Shown here: positions 12,828 through 21,109 of the stretch, one piece after another
Numbering within the stretch: the stretch's first letter is position 1
Layout: the number at the start of each line of letters is the position of its first letter
Source: Candidatus Omnitrophota bacterium
GTDB lineage: Bacteria; Omnitrophota; Gorgyraeia; B26-G9
NCBI GenBank assembly: GCA_022013205.1
Contig: JAKLQT010000197.1
Span: 1-25,270, forward strand
Direction of reading: 5' to 3'
DNA length: 25,270 bases
Notes under the pieces: generated by a model
The model's input: the letters and a program-made list of their open reading frames with translations, nothing else
Database searches by the model: none
Told to the model about the DNA's origin: nothing
Program-made: the position numbers and the translations under genes

Positions 12828-14014
12828 GTTATAAAGGATTTTATTGAGTTGGTGGCCACGTTTTTTACATCTTCTTCTACGATCATAAATCCGTCTGACT
12901 TAGAAAGCGTAAATATATCAGCTGATCCATGCCCGGATAAAGGAGTCATATAATATCTTCCCGCCTTGCTGGATATGGTTATCGGAATAAAATGTTTTCT
13001 TCCGGTTTTTTTGTTTATTTGCCGGGTAACGATTCCCTCGTATAATTTAGGGTTACAATCAGTATATCCAAGCATTTTATGTATTGCCGGACGTATTAAC
13101 AAATGATATGCAGTAAAATTTGAGACCGGGTTTCCCGGCACTCCAAACACAGCGGTATTATTCTTCGTTCCAAAGAAAACCGGTTTACCAGGCTTAATCT
13201 TCACTTTATGAAAAATTTTCTTAACCCCGGATTTTTCCAATATCTCCGGCACAAGATCATAATCACCCATTGATACTCCGCCGGAAATCAAAAGCATATC
13301 GTATCTGATGCCTTTTTTAACCGCAGCTTTCATTGCCTTAGGTTCATCTTTAGCAATTCCCAGAAAACAAGACTCAATATTATCTATATTCAGTAATGCT
13401 TGAAGCTGCGGGCCGTTACTATTATATAGTTTGTTCTTCCCCAGTTTTCCTCCTGCGGGAATAATTTCACTGCCGGTATTTAAAACAGCTACCCGTGGTT
13501 TTCTTATTACTTTTACAAAACATCTGCCTACTGATGCCAGAAGGCTTACATGTGATGCGAAAAGTAAAGTTCCACGGCTCAGCACTTTCTGTCCCGCTCT
13601 GATATCTTCGCCCCGGACACAAATATTTTCTCCCTGCTTACCCCCTTTTAATATTTCTACGTATCCTGACTTCAATTGCCTGGTGTCTTCTATCATAACA
13701 ACGCAATCAACATCGCTGGGAACCGGGGCTCCGGTCATTATTTTCACGCATTGCCCGGGTTTAATTTTTTTCTCAAAACTGCATCCTGCCTGAATAATTC
13801 CAGCACATTTTAATTTGACCGGAGTTTTTACAAGATCTGTAAATTTCACGGCATAGCCGTCCATAGCCGATTTATTAAACGGCGGCATTTGAATTTTTGA
13901 ATACACATCCTCTGCCAGTATCATACCCACGGCACGCGTAATATCTACTTTTACAGCAGGCAGCGGCTTTATATTTAAAAAGATAAGCTGTAAGGCTTTT
14001 TCCCAACTAATCAT
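12812..14014 (-). CDS. moeA: Molybdopterin molybdenumtransferase-type protein MoeA
   Basis: Inserts molybdate or, here more likely, tungstate into adenylylated molybdopterin. I start it at the ATG 14012-14014 (MISWEKALQLI), which has a GGTGG ribosome site and lies two bases after the tupC stop; an upstream ATG at 14116 would run over 100 bases inside tupC and add a non-family segment. The 400-residue protein has MPPFNKSAMDGYAV (43-56), MTGAPVPSDVD, LNTGSEI, SGGVSMGDYD and FGVPGNPVS, in family order: domain 1/2, the MogA-like domain 3 and the C-terminal domain 4. A single moeA beside a Tup transporter suggests tungsten as its metal, but residues do not prove it. Confidence 0.94.
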   Translation of the reverse strand: MISWEKALQLIFLNIKPLPAVKVDITRAVGMILAEDVYSKIQMPPFNKSAMDGYAVKFTDLVKTPVKLKCAGIIQAGCSFEKKIKPGQCVKIMTGAPVPSDVDCVVMIEDTRQLKSGYVEILKGGKQGENICVRGEDIRAGQKVLSRGTLLFASHVSLLASVGRCFVKVIRKPRVAVLNTGSEIIPAGGKLGKNKLYNSNGPQLQALLNIDNIESCFLGIAKDEPKAMKAAVKKGIRYDMLLISGGVSMGDYDLVPEILEKSGVKKIFHKVKIKPGKPVFFGTKNNTAVFGVPGNPVSNFTAYHLLIRPAIHKMLGYTDCNPKLYEGIVTRQINKKTGRKHFIPITISSKAGRYYMTPLSGHGSADIFTLSKSDGFMIVEEDVKNVATNSIKSFITWKKI

Positions 14015-14016
14015 AC

Positions 14017-15027
14017 CTACACCACCTTTATTGAATTCGCTTTGAATGTCGCCCATACTTTTACCCCGATATTTAATCCCATATCCTGAAATGACCGGTG
14101 GGTAATCAGCGCGCAAAAAGAAACGCCCACATCAACAAAAATCCTTAAAGACCCGTTTATATTCTCAATCTTTTCTATCTTCCCGTAAAAACTGTTCAAC
14201 GCGCTGGAATCAAAGCGTTCCTTTGATAAAATTATATCCTGGGGGTCAATAGCAACTGTTATCTCCCCCGGAATACCCCGGCTAAGTTTAAGGCTGACCT
14301 TTTCCGCGATACACATATACTTTAAGCCGTCTTTTTCTTCTTCAAGTTTCCCGGAAAAAACATTTTCATACGCGATATCCTTAATTTGCCCGTTGATAAT
14401 GGAGATAATGTTCTGAGACATTCGGTAAGCTTGTTCCTGTACGTGAGTAGTGAATACAATCGTAGCTTTTTTTTCTTTGTTTATTGATAAAATAAGTTTT
14501 TCTACCACCTTGATATTTTTTTTATCCACATTGGCCGTAGGTTCATCCAGGAGAAACACATCCGCTTCTAAAACCAACGTCCTGGCCAGCGCCACCCTCT
14601 GCGCTTCTCCTCCTGATAACTGATCAGGCTTTCTATGGGCAAGAGAACTAAGTGAAAACCGCTCTAATATCTGCCCCACTTTTTCCTGAATAATCACAGC
14701 CGGTACACGCCTTATTTTTAAGCCGTAACCAACATTCTCTGTAACACTCATATTAAACAGATACGGGTTCTGCAGTAAATATCCCACTTTCCTTCTGTAA
14801 AAAAATACGTCTTTCACAGAGTTATAGTCTACATATTTGCCCTTAAACTCTAGTTTGCCCTCTGAAGGAATATCCAGGAAGGATAATATATTTAAGAAGG
14901 TGGATTTACCGCAGCCGTTTGGGCCAATAACCGCGTATATGCCCTCTTGCTTTAAACGGCAATCTGTTATAGATAAATTAAAATCGCTAATATTTTTTTT
15001 TAAATTTTTAAGTTGATAAGTAATCAT
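14017..15027 (-). CDS. tupC: Tungstate ABC transporter ATP-binding protein
   Basis: ATPase of the tungstate uptake system at the inner face of the membrane. The 336-residue protein has Walker A GPNGCGKST (35-43), a Q-loop near 86, signature LSGGEAQR (137-144), Walker B VFLLDEP (157-163) and switch His195. The C-terminal 100 residues (for example ITVAIDPQDIILS and VWATFKANSIKVV) form a TOBE/mop-like domain as in ModC, WtpC and some TupC proteins, which can bind oxyanion and inhibit transport. It overlaps tupB by four bases (ATGA). Specificity for tungstate comes from the TupA neighbour; molybdate is possible. Confidence 0.9.
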   Translation of the reverse strand: MITYQLKNLKKNISDFNLSITDCRLKQEGIYAVIGPNGCGKSTFLNILSFLDIPSEGKLEFKGKYVDYNSVKDVFFYRRKVGYLLQNPYLFNMSVTENVGYGLKIRRVPAVIIQEKVGQILERFSLSSLAHRKPDQLSGGEAQRVALARTLVLEADVFLLDEPTANVDKKNIKVVEKLILSINKEKKATIVFTTHVQEQAYRMSQNIISIINGQIKDIAYENVFSGKLEEEKDGLKYMCIAEKVSLKLSRGIPGEITVAIDPQDIILSKERFDSSALNSFYGKIEKIENINGSLRIFVDVGVSFCALITHRSFQDMGLNIGVKVWATFKANSIKVV

Positions 15028-15716
15028 TTAAGCCTTTTTTGTAACTTAGTTAAGAAAAAATTTATAGTAAAGGCTACAGTTAACAGAACAATTCCCAAGG
15101 CAATTCCTAAAGCGAATTCCCCTTTGCTGGTTTCAAGGGCTATGGCTGTTGTAATATTTCTGGTATACGCCTTAATGTTTCCTCCGAGCATCATCGAAAC
15201 TCCGACTTCGGCAAATACTCTGCCAAACCCGGCAATAATTGCGGCCGCGATTCCCAGCCGGGCCTCACGCAGAAACATCCAGAATCCTTGAACTGAATCC
15301 GCTCCCAGAGAAATAACCGTAGTTTTTATCCTCTTATCCAGGCTTCTTACCGCCGTTACAGTTAAACCGGATATTATCGGGAAAATCAGAATAAACTGGC
15401 CGATAATCATCGCGCTTAATGTGTATAACAAGCCTAACTCTCCCAATGGCCCTCTGCGGGAAAGAAAGGAGTACACCATCAGCCCCACAACTACAGTCGG
15501 CAATGACATTAAGGTATTCAATAACGTAAACACACAATCCCGGCCGGGGAATTTTTTTTGGGCAATGAATATCCCAAACGGAACACCGGTTATCGCTGCC
15601 AACAAAGTAGAGGAAAAAGAAACCTTAATAGAAACCGCGACAATGCTCAGGAATTCACGCTCAAAACTAAAAATTATCCTTAATGCCTCTTTTAATCCGT
15701 TTGCTATATAATCCAT
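15024..15716 (-). CDS. tupB: Tungstate ABC transporter permease
   Basis: Membrane channel subunit for tungstate. A 230-residue protein with about five membrane helices (for example near residues 24-50, 62-82, 92-117, 151-172 and 198-220) and the ABC-permease coupling region around REARLGIAAAIIAGFGRVF, which docks to the ATPase, followed by AEVGVSMMLGGN. Single-permease Tup systems have this size and lack the long form of ModB. It starts three bases after the tupA stop and overlaps tupC by four bases, so all three are coupled. Confidence 0.9.
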   Translation of the reverse strand: MDYIANGLKEALRIIFSFEREFLSIVAVSIKVSFSSTLLAAITGVPFGIFIAQKKFPGRDCVFTLLNTLMSLPTVVVGLMVYSFLSRRGPLGELGLLYTLSAMIIGQFILIFPIISGLTVTAVRSLDKRIKTTVISLGADSVQGFWMFLREARLGIAAAIIAGFGRVFAEVGVSMMLGGNIKAYTRNITTAIALETSKGEFALGIALGIVLLTVAFTINFFLTKLQKRLK

Positions 15717-15719
15717 TTA

Positions 15720-16559
15720 TTAGTCCATCACAGCAGCATTAGGCTGATACATCAGGCTGCCATTTTTTTTGTACTGCCCAATCATTTTCTGGCACCGTGG
15801 TGATGTCAGCCAGCCGATCAATGCCATGGACAATTCATATTTTACGTGTTTATGAATATAGGGACTGACCGCTATAACCCCATAAGGATTAAGCAGGTCA
15901 TTATCATTGTCTACCATTTTTATAAGCCGTATTTTGCCTTTATTAAACAGATATGTCGCCCTATCAACCATTACATAAGCATTTTTTTCATCCGCCATTC
16001 GCAAAGTAGCAGCCATCCCCTGTCCGGATTCTAAATACCATTGCCCTTTAGGGTTTAATTCAGTTTTTGACCAAAGAAGCCTCTCTCTTTTATGAGTTCC
16101 GGAATCATCACCGCGGGAAACAAAAGTTTCTTTTGCCTGATATATTTTCTTCAATGTTTCTTTCGCATCACTAAGCCCGAAAATCCCCGCCGGGTCATTT
16201 TCAGGGCCAAGAAACAGGAAATCATTATACATCACATCACGCCGATTAACCCCATAACCGTCTCTTACAAACTTATCCTCCGCGGCCCTGGCATGCACAA
16301 GAATAATATCAACGTCCCCGTTTTCTCCAAGCTTTATGGCTTTTCCTGTCCCCACAGAAATAATATGTATTTTAACACCATGTTTTTTTTCAAACAGCGG
16401 GAAAATATAATCAAGCAGCCCTGTTTCATAAGTACTGGTTGTCGTCGCCAGCTTAAGAATTTCTCCAGCTAAAAGCGTATTTGTCGGAAAAAAAATCATT
16501 AAAGCTCCTGCGATAAACAAGCATACAAACTTCTTCCTAAAGATTAAGTTATTAAGCAT
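15720..16559 (-). CDS. tupA: Tungstate-binding periplasmic protein
   Basis: Captures tungstate in the periplasm for TupBC. The 279-residue protein has a signal peptide (about residues 1-31, cleavage near LLAGE) and the TupA signature LKLATTTSTYETGLLD (35-50), where the TTTS motif contributes oxyanion-binding hydroxyl groups. Further family marks are SVGTGKAIKLGENGDVDIILVH (read in two parts: SVGTGKA and DVDIILVHA), SRGDDSGTHKRE with the second conserved binding arginine region, and QGMAATLRMADEKNAY. Known TupA proteins have very high preference for tungstate over molybdate. Its ATG lies inside the last codons of fdhD (eight-base overlap), so supply of metal and formate dehydrogenase maturation are directly linked. 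Confidence 0.93.
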   Translation of the reverse strand: MLNNLIFRKKFVCLFIAGALMIFFPTNTLLAGEILKLATTTSTYETGLLDYIFPLFEKKHGVKIHIISVGTGKAIKLGENGDVDIILVHARAAEDKFVRDGYGVNRRDVMYNDFLFLGPENDPAGIFGLSDAKETLKKIYQAKETFVSRGDDSGTHKRERLLWSKTELNPKGQWYLESGQGMAATLRMADEKNAYVMVDRATYLFNKGKIRLIKMVDNDNDLLNPYGVIAVSPYIHKHVKYELSMALIGWLTSPRCQKMIGQYKKNGSLMYQPNAAVMD

Positions 16560-17328
16560 TGTATCCTATCCTTTCTTTTTGACTATAAATATTCATCTTT
16601 TTCCCTCGGGCAAATCCGATCAGAGTTATTCCGCTATCCCTGGCGTGTTTTACGGCCTGATTTGTCGGAGCACTGCGCGAGATAATTACGCTAATTTTGG
16701 TCTTTTGAACTTTAAGAAGCACTTCTGATGACACTCTTCCCGAAGTAAGCACGATCTTATCATCAAACTCTATGCCTTTTATTAATGAATACCCGATAAT
16801 CTTATCAAGCGCATTGTGCCGTCCGATATCTTCTCTTACCACCAGAATATTTTCACCCTCTGCAAGTGCTGCTGAATGAACTCCGCCTGTTTCTTTAAAC
16901 TCATTTGACCTGGTTTGAAAATCCCGCATCAGGTTAAAAATATGATCTCTCTGAATATTTATGCCTTTTCTTTGCTTCTTTCTGTGCATAACATCAACCG
17001 CATGATAAAACAAAGTCCCGCGTCCGCATCCTGATGTATACATCCTCTTGAACATCAATTTCAAATCTACTTGTTTATCCAATAGCTCTACATATACACA
17101 CCAGGCTTGAGTATCTACAGTTATTTTTTTTATCTGAGAGAAGTCTTTTATCATCCCTGAAGTAAAAAGAAATCCTACTGCAAGTTCCTTAAGATCACTT
17201 GGGCTTGCAAGAAGAGTAGCCAATTCCTCACCATTTACATAAACAGTAACCGGCACTTCCTCTGTAACCAGGTCAGACACTTTCTCTTCTTTATCAGCTG
17301 ATACCTTAAAAATCTCAATTTTTTCCAT
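16552..17328 (-). CDS. fdhD: Formate dehydrogenase accessory sulfurtransferase FdhD
   Basis: Passes sulfur to the pyranopterin cofactor of formate dehydrogenase, a step needed for its activity. The 258-residue protein has TEEVPVTVYVNGEE near the start, SPSDLKELAVGFLFTSG (42-58), TGGVHSAAL, VVREDIGRHNALDKIIG and SRSAPTNQAV, the family blocks in order. In E. coli FdhD sulfur is handled by a Cys-x2-Cys loop; here that place reads TSGCGRG with a single Cys101. A one-cysteine variant may be normal for this branch. It lies between modE-like and tupA genes and is close to the fdhA unit, which it serves. Confidence 0.93.
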   Translation of the reverse strand: MEKIEIFKVSADKEEKVSDLVTEEVPVTVYVNGEELATLLASPSDLKELAVGFLFTSGMIKDFSQIKKITVDTQAWCVYVELLDKQVDLKLMFKRMYTSGCGRGTLFYHAVDVMHRKKQRKGINIQRDHIFNLMRDFQTRSNEFKETGGVHSAALAEGENILVVREDIGRHNALDKIIGYSLIKGIEFDDKIVLTSGRVSSEVLLKVQKTKISVIISRSAPTNQAVKHARDSGITLIGFARGKKMNIYSQKERIGYNA

Positions 17329-17330
17329 AA

Positions 17331-17657
17331 TTAAAACACTTCCTTATATCGCTTATCAACATATTCCTGTATATCCTGTTCAAAGCATTCAAATTTTATC
17401 AATAACTGCTTTGCGTAATCAGTCAAAACAGCTCCCCCGCCGTTTTCCCCGCCCCTGGCCTTTAAAACAAGTGATTTGCCAAGCCTTTTTTCGGATGAGC
17501 GGATATAGCTCCAGGCATGCCGATACGACATACCCAGCTTCTGAGCCGCCTTATTGATCGAACCGGTTTCCTCAACTGCCCTAAAGATCAGGCCTTTGCC
17601 CTTGCCAAAAACCAGCTCCCCATCTTTTTCAAGCCAAACCTTTGATCTTACTTCCAT
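17331..17657 (-). CDS. ModE-like winged-helix regulator, DNA-binding domain only
   Basis: A 108-residue protein equal to the N-terminal domain of ModE (COG2005): KVWLEKDGELVFGKGK opening, helix-turn-helix IFRAVEETGSINKAAQKLGM then SYRHAWSYIRSSEKRLG (about 25-60), and the wing KARGGENGGGAVLT (66-79). Full ModE has two C-terminal mop domains that bind molybdate; these are missing here. Single-domain members exist and must sense metal another way or act with a partner. It shares one base with the porin gene (TAATG) and is two bases before fdhD. Likely regulates the tungstate and cofactor genes, but no operator is identified. Confidence 0.85.
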   Translation of the reverse strand: MEVRSKVWLEKDGELVFGKGKGLIFRAVEETGSINKAAQKLGMSYRHAWSYIRSSEKRLGKSLVLKARGGENGGGAVLTDYAKQLLIKFECFEQDIQEYVDKRYKEVF

Positions 17658-18700
17658 TAAAATTCCACCTGCGCCTGTAGAAGAAATTCATCATTATCAA
17701 CCCTTACCTGTTCTGTCTTTATTCGATAATTTGCCTGAATAAGAACATCCTTAACAGCAAATATGTTAACTCCTAATGTAATCACATCCTCTTCATCCGC
17801 ACCTATTTTTCTATTTAAATCATAGCGTTCAAATTTTACAACTCCCTGAAAGATATCACTGATCTTGTACGTTCCCGTTATATACCAGCCGTCGGAATAT
17901 ATACTGCTCCGGTCTATCTGTTCTAAATCCTGATAAAGATACTCACTATTAATTTTAAACTTATCATTGGCGTAAGCAAGTAAGGCACCATAGCGTTCTC
18001 TATGCCCTTCATCTGTTCCGCTCAGCGCCTGACGCCCCCTCTGAAACGATAAACCTGCGCGTAGATCTTTTAACGAATTATTATTATCTTTAAAAGGAAC
18101 GACAACTACCCGAGCGATAATATCCTTATTTTCGTTTGTATCTGAGGCATTTCTCCCTGAGCCGTTAACAATTGCAGCCTCATACGATACCGCCTTATCC
18201 ATAGCCTCTGCCTCCAACATTATCCCGATATCGCGGCCGTATGATAATGCTGTTACTACCCTTGAGCGTATAATTGTGTCAAGTTTTGAAGCACTTGTAA
18301 GCTGTTCCTGAGAAAACGGGATTTTAAATTGCCCAAACTTTATAGATACTCCGGGCACACCCTTATATTGAACCCATCCATCCCTTAATATATCTGTAGA
18401 CGCCGCGGCATCAACCTGCGCTTTAAAAGCAATATCTTCATCTAATTCTCCACTTAAGGCAACAAACAGCCTCCTGATCTCAAAGCTATCAGTATCACTA
18501 TTTTCTTCAAACCATCCATAATAAGCCTGAAGATATCCGCCGGCATTTAAATTAGCATCCATCACTTTTTTTACCAAAGGAGACTCTAATTTTTTCTCAA
18601 GACTGCTTACTCTTGCCTGGATATCATCCGCCGCATAAACATTATGCGCCAAAAACAATACAATCCCTACAATTGCTAATCGCCGGTTATTCTTTTTCAT
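17657..18700 (-). CDS. Outer-membrane porin, OprO/OprP-like
   Basis: A 347-residue outer-membrane protein. It has a signal peptide (about 1-23, cleaved near VYA), a short helical segment (RVSSLEKKLESPLVKKV, about 30-46) and then a 16-strand-type beta barrel with alternating residues. Phosphate-selective porin O/P features are FEIRRLFVALSGELDEDIAF, then VQYKGVPGVSIKFGQFKIPF, and the last strand ending in a terminal Phe (AQVEF), the outer-membrane assembly signal. OprO/P porins take anions. Its place between mobA and the modE-fdhD-tup genes, with a one-base overlap, suggests uptake of tungstate or export of formate across the outer membrane. Substrate is inferred only from context. Confidence 0.82.
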   Translation of the reverse strand: MKKNNRRLAIVGIVLFLAHNVYAADDIQARVSSLEKKLESPLVKKVMDANLNAGGYLQAYYGWFEENSDTDSFEIRRLFVALSGELDEDIAFKAQVDAAASTDILRDGWVQYKGVPGVSIKFGQFKIPFSQEQLTSASKLDTIIRSRVVTALSYGRDIGIMLEAEAMDKAVSYEAAIVNGSGRNASDTNENKDIIARVVVVPFKDNNNSLKDLRAGLSFQRGRQALSGTDEGHRERYGALLAYANDKFKINSEYLYQDLEQIDRSSIYSDGWYITGTYKISDIFQGVVKFERYDLNRKIGADEEDVITLGVNIFAVKDVLIQANYRIKTEQVRVDNDEFLLQAQVEF

Positions 18701-18732
18701 AATTAATCCCCAAATCTCTTATGGTTTATAAC

Positions 18733-19311
18733 CTACAAAATATCATTAGGCGTATTAATATTCTTAAAAATTTTCTTGTAATCCGCAAAATCATCCATAT
18801 CCAGATACGCGGTCTTAACTGTTTTTAAAAAATCTTTTATAGAATAATTATTGCTATTTTTCAAATAAGCTTCGATTGAATCCTTTAAATGCTTCTTATA
18901 TATTGCATGCAGCGGTTCAATTAAAGTTTTGATTCGAGGCACTAAAGCATCACACTTTATTTTATTATAACAATCTATTTGAGAGATAATAATTTCGTTA
19001 TGCAAATTAGGCATATCGCATGCGGCAAAAAAAACAGCATTGTTTTTTGCTGTTGATAATGCGGCATGAATACCGCCTAAAGGTCCGATATTTTTTATTA
19101 TATCAGTTATTATAGTGCATTTACCGCTATACTTACTATACTCATCCTGCGAATTCGTCACAATAATAATTTCGTTAAATATAGTTTTAAATAACGCTGC
19201 TGTTCTATCAAGGATAGAAATACCGTTAACTTCCATAAAGGCCTTATTTCGGCCTCCCATCCGGCTATTGCGCCCGCCGGATAAAATAGCACCTGTAATT
19301 TTATTATTCAT
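18733..19311 (-). CDS. mobA: Molybdenum cofactor guanylyltransferase
   Basis: Attaches GMP to molybdopterin to make the bis-guanine-dinucleotide cofactor that formate dehydrogenases of the DMSO reductase family need. The 192-residue protein begins ITGAILSGGRNSRMGG, the nucleotide-binding loop LxGGxxxRMG, with K23 after it; GPLGGI (76-81) and AACDMP with the metal ligand Asp99 follow. The length is normal. No clear ribosome site precedes the ATG, which comes soon after a strong hairpin that separates this gene from the fdhA-channel unit. It is the first gene of the tungsten and cofactor unit. Confidence 0.92.
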   Translation of the reverse strand: MNNKITGAILSGGRNSRMGGRNKAFMEVNGISILDRTAALFKTIFNEIIIVTNSQDEYSKYSGKCTIITDIIKNIGPLGGIHAALSTAKNNAVFFAACDMPNLHNEIIISQIDCYNKIKCDALVPRIKTLIEPLHAIYKKHLKDSIEAYLKNSNNYSIKDFLKTVKTAYLDMDDFADYKKIFKNINTPNDIL

Positions 19312-19325
19312 AATTTGTTAGTTAT

Positions 19326-19362
19326 AAAGGCAGCCTGATGAAATTCTCATCCGGCTGCCTTT
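19326..19362 (-). terminator. Strong hairpin between the channel gene and mobA
   Basis: Ten perfect pairs (AAAGGCAGCC with GGCTGCCTTT), one mismatch, then five more (GATGA with TCATC) around a five-base loop. On the minus strand only a short, broken T-run follows (TTTATAAC), and on the plus strand TTTATTTG. It lies six bases after the channel-gene stop, so it probably terminates or attenuates the fdh unit, with some read-through to mobA. Confidence 0.65.
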
Positions 19363-19367
19363 ATTTG

Positions 19368-20228
19368 TTAGGCCTCTATTTTAGAACCTCTGACATAAAT
19401 CCACCAGTAAACAACACCGCAGAGGATAGCTCCGCCTACAATATTACCTAAGGTAACTACAATAAAGTTATCTAAGATCATTGTTCTCCAGCCAAGATTA
19501 ACTAACTGCTCCGCGCTTTTTCCTGAAGCTGCCACTGCATTTGGAAATGCCTTAGAAAAAATTCCAGCAGGGATAAAATACATATTAGCTATAATATGCT
19601 CAAATCCGGAGGTAACAAAAGCCATTATCGGAAAGAATATAGCCCATACTTTTCCGGATATATCCTTAGCGGCAAGAGCCATCATAACCGCTAAACAAAC
19701 AAGCCAGTTACATCCAATCGCTCTAAAAAAGAACCAACTGTTATGCATCATTCCCCCAGCAGTAACTTTTCCGTAAGCAATATTGATCGCGGTTGCTCCA
19801 ACAGCACCGTCTGTTAATCCGGACATGGAGGCAATCATCCATGCCAGAAAAATAGAACCAACAAAATTACCGAGAATTACAATCCCCCAGTTTCTAAGCA
19901 TCTGGGCTAAAGTAATATCTTTATTCATTAAAGCTATGGTCATCAGGTTATTACCTGTAAATAATTCTGAACCAGGGATAATAACCAGCATCAGGCCGAC
20001 ACTAAAGACAGCACCGGCGAAAAACTTCTGTAAACCAAACAAGGCCGGTGCTCCCCCAATTGTCCATCCGGTAGATACTGTGGTAGCTAAATGCGCCGCA
20101 AAACCAATAAAAACACCTGCTAAGATCGCCAGAACAAATAATTTTGATATAGAATTATTAGCTCTTGCTTTACCCCAAGTAATAAATGACGACTTTGCTA
20201 ATTCAGCCGGTGGTGTAAAATTTACCAT
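19368..20228 (-). CDS. Formate/nitrite transporter family channel
   Basis: Pentameric FNT channel for formate in the inner membrane. The 286-residue protein has six membrane helices and the family motifs: GSELFTGN (86-93, around the first slit loop), FRAIGCNWLVCLAV (168-181), and GFEHIIANMYFIP (208-220), with the central pore His211. The first helix region reads SKLFVLAILAGVFIGFAAHL. Between the hydG-like gene and mobA, with AAGGAG before its ATG, it is naturally the formate importer or exporter of the formate dehydrogenase. FNT paralogues carry nitrite or hydrosulfide, but context favours formate. Confidence 0.92.
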   Translation of the reverse strand: MVNFTPPAELAKSSFITWGKARANNSISKLFVLAILAGVFIGFAAHLATTVSTGWTIGGAPALFGLQKFFAGAVFSVGLMLVIIPGSELFTGNNLMTIALMNKDITLAQMLRNWGIVILGNFVGSIFLAWMIASMSGLTDGAVGATAINIAYGKVTAGGMMHNSWFFFRAIGCNWLVCLAVMMALAAKDISGKVWAIFFPIMAFVTSGFEHIIANMYFIPAGIFSKAFPNAVAASGKSAEQLVNLGWRTMILDNFIVVTLGNIVGGAILCGVVYWWIYVRGSKIEA

Positions 20229-20267
20229 GCCTTATCTCCTTTTTGTTAAAAACGGTTATATTCTGGG

Positions 20268-21107
20268 TTAAAAAACATTTTCATAATGCGGATATTTTTT
20301 AAGTTCTTTATACGGGAAAACCGGGCCATCCACACAAATAAATTTCTCACCTATATTGCAATGCCCGCATTTGCCTAATCCGCATTTCATATACCGCTCA
20401 AGAGTTGTATAAAGATCATCTTCTTTAAATCCGGATTCCAAAAGCTTGTCCATCGCGAACTTTATCATTATCGGCGGGCCGCACACAAAGGCTACAGCAT
20501 TAGCAGGGTTTATATGCGTCTCTTTCCATAGCTCTGTCACCACTCCAACAGTACAGCCCCAGCCATTACAGGGTTTATCAACCGTAAGCCATACTTCTGT
20601 ATCTGGAATCTTTTTCCATAGCTCGAGTTCCTCCTTAAAACAAAGCTCATCCGGTGTTTTGGCTCCGTATAAAATCTTGACATGGCCGAAATCATCCCGG
20701 TTATCCATGACAAGATTTATAAGGCTTCTCAAAGGAGCAAGGCCGATCCCGCCGGTTATAAAATAAAGATTCTTTCCTTTTACTTCCTCATAAGGAAAAG
20801 AATTTCCATAGGGCCCTCTGATATGAAAAATATCCCCCTTTTTTAAATTGCTTACCGCGCGGGTAACCACACCACCGGTATCGCGGATAGTAAACTCCAG
20901 GAATCCTTTTCTCGAAGGAGATGAAGTAATCGATATCGGAGCCTCCCCTGCGCCAAGCACGGATAACTCAGCAAACTGTCCTTGCTTATATTTAAAGGAG
21001 TTCTGCATTCTCGGCTCTTTAAATTTTATCTTGAAAGTCTGGACATCAAAACTTTCTCTTTTAACATCTGTAATCTCTACCGGATAAGGAATATATTCAT
21101 TTTTCAT
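20268..21107 (-). CDS. FAD/NAD(P)-binding electron-transfer subunit, sulfhydrogenase gamma/AsrB-like
   Basis: Ferredoxin-NADP+ reductase-like protein that exchanges electrons between iron-sulfur clusters and NAD(P)H. In 279 residues: FAD-binding region with PISITSSP (57-64), NAD(P)-binding GGIGLAPLRS (119-128) and CGPP (209-212), then a C-terminal [2Fe-2S] site C242, C247, C250 and C258 (CGLGKCGHC). This equals the gamma subunit of archaeal sulfhydrogenase or AsrB of anaerobic sulfite reductase. With the dicluster protein two bases upstream and fdhA it would make a three-subunit, NAD(P)-linked formate dehydrogenase. NAD versus NADP preference cannot be read by eye. Confidence 0.88.
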   Translation of the reverse strand: MKNEYIPYPVEITDVKRESFDVQTFKIKFKEPRMQNSFKYKQGQFAELSVLGAGEAPISITSSPSRKGFLEFTIRDTGGVVTRAVSNLKKGDIFHIRGPYGNSFPYEEVKGKNLYFITGGIGLAPLRSLINLVMDNRDDFGHVKILYGAKTPDELCFKEELELWKKIPDTEVWLTVDKPCNGWGCTVGVVTELWKETHINPANAVAFVCGPPIMIKFAMDKLLESGFKEDDLYTTLERYMKCGLGKCGHCNIGEKFICVDGPVFPYKELKKYPHYENVF

Positions 21108-21109
21108 AA

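Noticed and set aside
14015..14116. N-terminal extension of MoeA by 34 residues
   Set aside because: Lies entirely inside tupC, is not family sequence, and the downstream ATG has the ribosome site.
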